Below, one piece after another: positions 14,220-17,028 of a DNA stretch of 17,028 nt (its first letter is position 1; every line of letters starts with the position of its first letter). Source of the DNA: CAZQSL01 sp964595945 (lineage in GTDB: Bacteria > UBP15 > UBA6099 > JAJRTR01); contig CAZQSL010000079.1 of NCBI GenBank assembly GCA_964595945.1, positions 1-17,028 of the forward strand. The letters are read 5' to 3'. Both the position numbers and the translations under genes were made by a program. The notes under the pieces were generated by a model, which did no database searches, was not told the DNA's origin, and worked only from the letters and a program-made list of their open reading frames with translations.

Positions 14220-17028
14220 CCACCGGGAATAATTCTCCTCATGTAGCCGAGTATCTCATTTTGGATCAAAGCCATTTTCGAGTTCATCTCATCGCGCAGT
14301 TCCGAATTGATTTCCCTGCGCATGTCGTCCATTTTTCGCAGTGTTTCAGTGGCTTTTTTATCGACAACAGAGCGTATCTTTCGTTCGATTTCGCCATAGT
14401 CCACCTCTGGCGCCGCCGCATAAGGATCGCCCGTCTGGCGAACCGCCGGCAAAGCTCTGACCGCCCTGGCGACCGCATCCTGCACCAGTTGTGCGATATC
14501 CGCAGGCATTTCCGCGGCCTCGCTCGCGGCGTCTGCCGGCAATTTTTCGAGCAGACGTTTTTCAAAGTCACCGGTCAGTCCCGCCACGGCTTCTTCCAGT
14601 TTCTGCTGGCTGGCACTGACGATGCCCTGGAGTTCCGACCGCAATATTTCGAGCGACGCCTTGTCAGCCCACTCGGTAGCGGCAAGAGTCCTGTGGACCT
14701 GCTTCATCACTTCGGCGACAAATTCCCTGAATCTCGTATCGAGGTCTTCGCCGTTGTCCCGTGGCGCCGCACTCTGGTCCTGTGTCGACTGTCCGCGCAG
14801 TTGCGCGATGGCCGAATTCTGCTCCCGGATCACCTTTTCCTGATACTCCGTGATCGAACGGATACGTTCGTCAGTCTCACGGCGGAGCCTTGAAAATCTA
14901 TCCTGATAGTCGCTCAGATTGTTTTCGACATGTTTCATCAGCACATCGAGTATCGCGTGTTTATCCGACGACGAGAGGACAATTCTTTCCTTCGTCCCGG
15001 ACTGCGTTAACTCGTCGACATGCTTCGCGACCGCCACATCCACGGCCCGGGCGACTGTTTCTTGGCTCACATTGCCCCCGGCCTTCACGTCTTCGAGTTT
15101 CCCGATAATGTCACCGACAGTAATCTTCAATTCCGCAATGGCACTCGACAGCGTGCCGATCCTGCCGCCGAATTTTTCGATCTCATCACCAAGCGGCACG
15201 AGCTCACCGATCTTGACTTTCAGCGAGGTGATTTCCTCATTGACCGGCGCAAGATCGACCACGTGGGCTTCATCACCGACCGCTTTTTCCTCCTGCTGGA
15301 GCATCGAAATGGTTTCCGCAAGAGCGTCCAGCCCGTCAGTCATTTCCCTGCGCAGGGACTGTCCGATGTCCGCAAGTTCCGCTTTCAGTGAGGTGATTTC
15401 CTCATTGACCGGCGCGAGATCGACCACGTGGCATTCATCACCAGTCGCTTTTTCCTCCTGCTGGAGCATCGAAATGGTTTCCGCAAGAGCGTCCAGCCCG
15501 TCAGTCATTTCCCTGCGCAGGGACTCCTCGACTCTGGCAACACTGTCCTCGACTTTCGCAAGCACTGTCCTGAACTGTCCTGCCGCAGTTTCCGCAGTCT
15601 CAGTCATCTCGGCAAGGCGTGTCGTGAATCTATCACCAAGCGCGGCCAAACCGGCTCTCAATTCGTCATTTCCGCCCGCTGTCACTTGGCTCGCCGCTGC
15701 CAGTGATCCGAGTTCATCCTTCAACGCATCGAAAGCGGCAGCCATATCTTTGGCTTTTTCGCCAATCATTGCGGAAATCCTGCCATCGACAGTCGCGAGA
15801 AGCGCCGGGAGGAGTTCGTCTTTTATGGAATTGACATCGAGCAGTCCGGCAGATGGCGGCTCGCAGACATCCGCGGACTGTAACATGGAAATCGCCTCGG
15901 ACAATGAGTCGAGCCCATCGGACATCTCTTTTCGCATTTCCTCAAAAGAGGCGTCGTAAATGTTGCGGTTTTCCACAATTTTGTTTTCAATGGCGTCTAT
16001 TGTGGCTTTCAGTATTTGTTCGATCGAATCAACCCTTGTCTCGACAGCAGTGTTGGCGGATTCGCCACCACCATTGGCGGCAAGTCTCATCAGTATCTGG
16101 ATGATCTCGCCCTTGATACCTTCAAGCAATTGTTTTGCTGATTCGACCTGCTCCTTGAGCGAATCTACCATTTCCGTAACGGGCTTTTGGTGTCTGTCTA
16201 TTTCGCCATTCAACAACTGAATGACAATGTCTGGAGTCATGCTGGAGGATTCTCTGGCAGCAAGCTCTCCGATCACCTGTTTCTGTCCGGCAAGCTCTTC
16301 TTTCAGGAGCGAGAGACTGTCGGACAATCCGTCAAGGGTGTAACCTGTTTCTGATTTCAGTTTTGCCATGCTATCATCAATTTTCATTTTGCATTTTGAT
16401 TCTATGTCATCAACAGAATTTCTGTTTTCAATAAGGATGTTTTCCAGACTCTTTATTTTGCTTTCCACAACCTCTGTCATTTCTGTTTTGCAAAAACCGA
16501 GCGCGGATTTAAGGTCTTCGGCAACAATTTTTAATTCAGAAATAGCCATGTCCGCCTGTGCTTGCTTTTCCAAGACAGAGACGATTTCGCCATTGTCCCG
16601 CGAGGAAGGCATTTCGTCGAGCGCCTGACGGAGACCTGCGAACAATAGGTTTGACTCGTTGCGGAATGATTCGAGATCGGAGGCGAGAGCGAACTGTGCG
16701 GTAGCGGCATTCAGAGCGTCGCGGGTTTTGAGATCATAGGTTTCGAGTGTCGACTTGATGTGGTTGGCCTGATTTTCGATCAGGGAGGAAATGCGGGATT
16801 CGAGAGATTTTGCAGAAGATTCGAGTGCGGTAACGGAAGAAGCGATAGCGGCGACATCGCTCTTGGGCGAAAAGGAGCCGGATTGCGCGGACAGTCGGGC
16901 GATCTCGGAGGCGAGGGTGTCGATGCGGGTTTCGAGCGTATGCGCGATGGGTTGTGCGGCAGTCTCGATCTGCTTTGCAATCGCTGCCGAGAGGGCTTCT
17001 TCGTCGATGGCGGGTGGAGTTTCGGGAG
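14216..17028 (-). CDS. Large coiled-coil protein, 5' end beyond the window (partial)
   Basis: The frame is open without a stop from 14216 to the right edge, 936 visible residues; a TTG at 16645 is not the start, since the frame continues 127 codons upstream with the same character (for example IEMLESS-like runs, LESRISSLIENQA and LETRIDTLASEIARL). The sequence is almost wholly Glu/Lys/Leu/Ala heptad-like, with no membrane helix or signal visible. A 55-residue unit containing REMTDGLDALAETISMLQ occurs twice in tandem near 15217-15525, and weaker relatives (KEMSDGLDSLSEAISMLQ and TLDGLSDSLSLLKEE) lie nearer the N-terminus. It ends in MRRIIPGG. I recognise no catalytic domain; a structural or scaffolding role, perhaps in division given the SPOR and transglycosylase genes next, is inference. 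Composition is uneven: 16320-16560 is AT-rich (16 G+C of 60 in 16381-16440) and the strand skew reverses beyond it. Confidence 0.8.
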   Translation of the reverse strand, partial: PETPPAIDEEALSAAIAKQIETAAQPIAHTLETRIDTLASEIARLSAQSGSFSPKSDVAAIASSVTALESSAKSLESRISSLIENQANHIKSTLETYDLKTRDALNAATAQFALASDLESFRNESNLLFAGLRQALDEMPSSRDNGEIVSVLEKQAQADMAISELKIVAEDLKSALGFCKTEMTEVVESKIKSLENILIENRNSVDDIESKCKMKIDDSMAKLKSETGYTLDGLSDSLSLLKEELAGQKQVIGELAARESSSMTPDIVIQLLNGEIDRHQKPVTEMVDSLKEQVESAKQLLEGIKGEIIQILMRLAANGGGESANTAVETRVDSIEQILKATIDAIENKIVENRNIYDASFEEMRKEMSDGLDSLSEAISMLQSADVCEPPSAGLLDVNSIKDELLPALLATVDGRISAMIGEKAKDMAAAFDALKDELGSLAAASQVTAGGNDELRAGLAALGDRFTTRLAEMTETAETAAGQFRTVLAKVEDSVARVEESLRREMTDGLDALAETISMLQQEEKATGDECHVVDLAPVNEEITSLKAELADIGQSLRREMTDGLDALAETISMLQQEEKAVGDEAHVVDLAPVNEEITSLKVKIGELVPLGDEIEKFGGRIGTLSSAIAELKITVGDIIGKLEDVKAGGNVSQETVARAVDVAVAKHVDELTQSGTKERIVLSSSDKHAILDVLMKHVENNLSDYQDRFSRLRRETDERIRSITEYQEKVIREQNSAIAQLRGQSTQDQSAAPRDNGEDLDTRFREFVAEVMKQVHRTLAATEWADKASLEILRSELQGIVSASQQKLEEAVAGLTGDFEKRLLEKLPADAASEAAEMPADIAQLVQDAVARAVRALPAVRQTGDPYAAAPEVDYGEIERKIRSVVDKKATETLRKMDDMRREINSELRDEMNSKMALIQNEILGYMRRIIPGG
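15217..15360 (-). repeat. Tandem coiled-coil repeat, unit A
   Basis: This 144-base unit matches 15382-15525 with only a few mismatches at a spacing of 165 bases (55 codons). It encodes the REMTDGLDALAETISMLQ plus VVDLAPVNEEITSLK module of the coiled-coil protein. High DNA identity indicates a recent duplication or gene conversion. Confidence 0.9.
15382..15525 (-). repeat. Tandem coiled-coil repeat, unit B
   Basis: Second copy of the unit at 15217-15360, 21 bases further on. The period of 55 residues is close to eight heptads (56), so adding or removing a unit nearly preserves heptad phase. Confidence 0.9.

Noticed and set aside
14216..16645. Treating the coiled-coil gene as complete with a TTG start at 16645
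   Set aside because: Translation of 16646-17026 shows the same frame open and equally coiled-coil-like to the edge, so the gene is truncated by the window.

Overview
The window looks like chromosomal DNA from a Gram-negative (diderm) bacterium of moderately high GC. It encodes an outer-membrane porin-type beta-barrel with a signal peptide, an undecaprenyl-phosphate sugar-1-phosphate transferase, a Wzx-type flippase and a SPOR-domain protein, all of which fit a two-membrane envelope. I cannot name the phylum from sequence alone. No tRNA, rRNA, CRISPR array or transposase was seen.

Layout. (1) 111-1688 (+): a polytopic GT-C (family 39-like) glycosyltransferase with its own promoter. (2) 2352-3434 (+): an OprP/OprO-like porin behind a long 660-base leader region and followed by a strong intrinsic terminator. 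(3) 3435-4019: a dense intergenic region with a terminator, a perfect 32-bp palindrome belonging to a repeat family, an extended -10 promoter and a nested-stem leader. (4) 4020-10710 (+): a compact six-gene surface-polysaccharide operon: WbqC-like protein, PIG-L deacetylase, WecA/TagO-like sugar-phosphate transferase, Wzx flippase, Thr-nucleophile sulfatase/phosphotransferase-like enzyme, GT2 glycosyltransferase with an unassigned C-terminal domain. (5) 10711-11139: a convergent intergenic region with three dispersed repeats and a good + strand promoter that faces no gene. (6) 11140-17028 (-): a long coiled-coil protein running off the right edge, then SPOR protein, lytic transglycosylase and phosphoglycerate mutase, the last three probably one transcript from a promoter overlapping the coiled-coil stop codon.

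Likely workings (inference). The WecA-like enzyme starts a glycan on undecaprenyl phosphate, the PIG-L enzyme may remove an N-acetyl group, the GT2 extends the chain, Wzx flips it, and the alkaline-phosphatase-superfamily enzyme may decorate or trim it. The GT-C enzyme upstream would use a lipid-linked sugar on the periplasmic side. No Wzy polymerase is visible. The minus-strand genes concern septal peptidoglycan (SPOR plus lytic transglycosylase), with glycolytic gpmA at the end.

The most unusual signal is compositional. The + strand alternates between C/A-rich and G/T-rich blocks of about 2.4-3.5 kb, and two of the switches fall inside intact genes: the flippase near 7350-7450 and the coiled-coil gene near 16300-16620. 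Genes on both strands are affected, so gene orientation and replication strand alone do not explain it.
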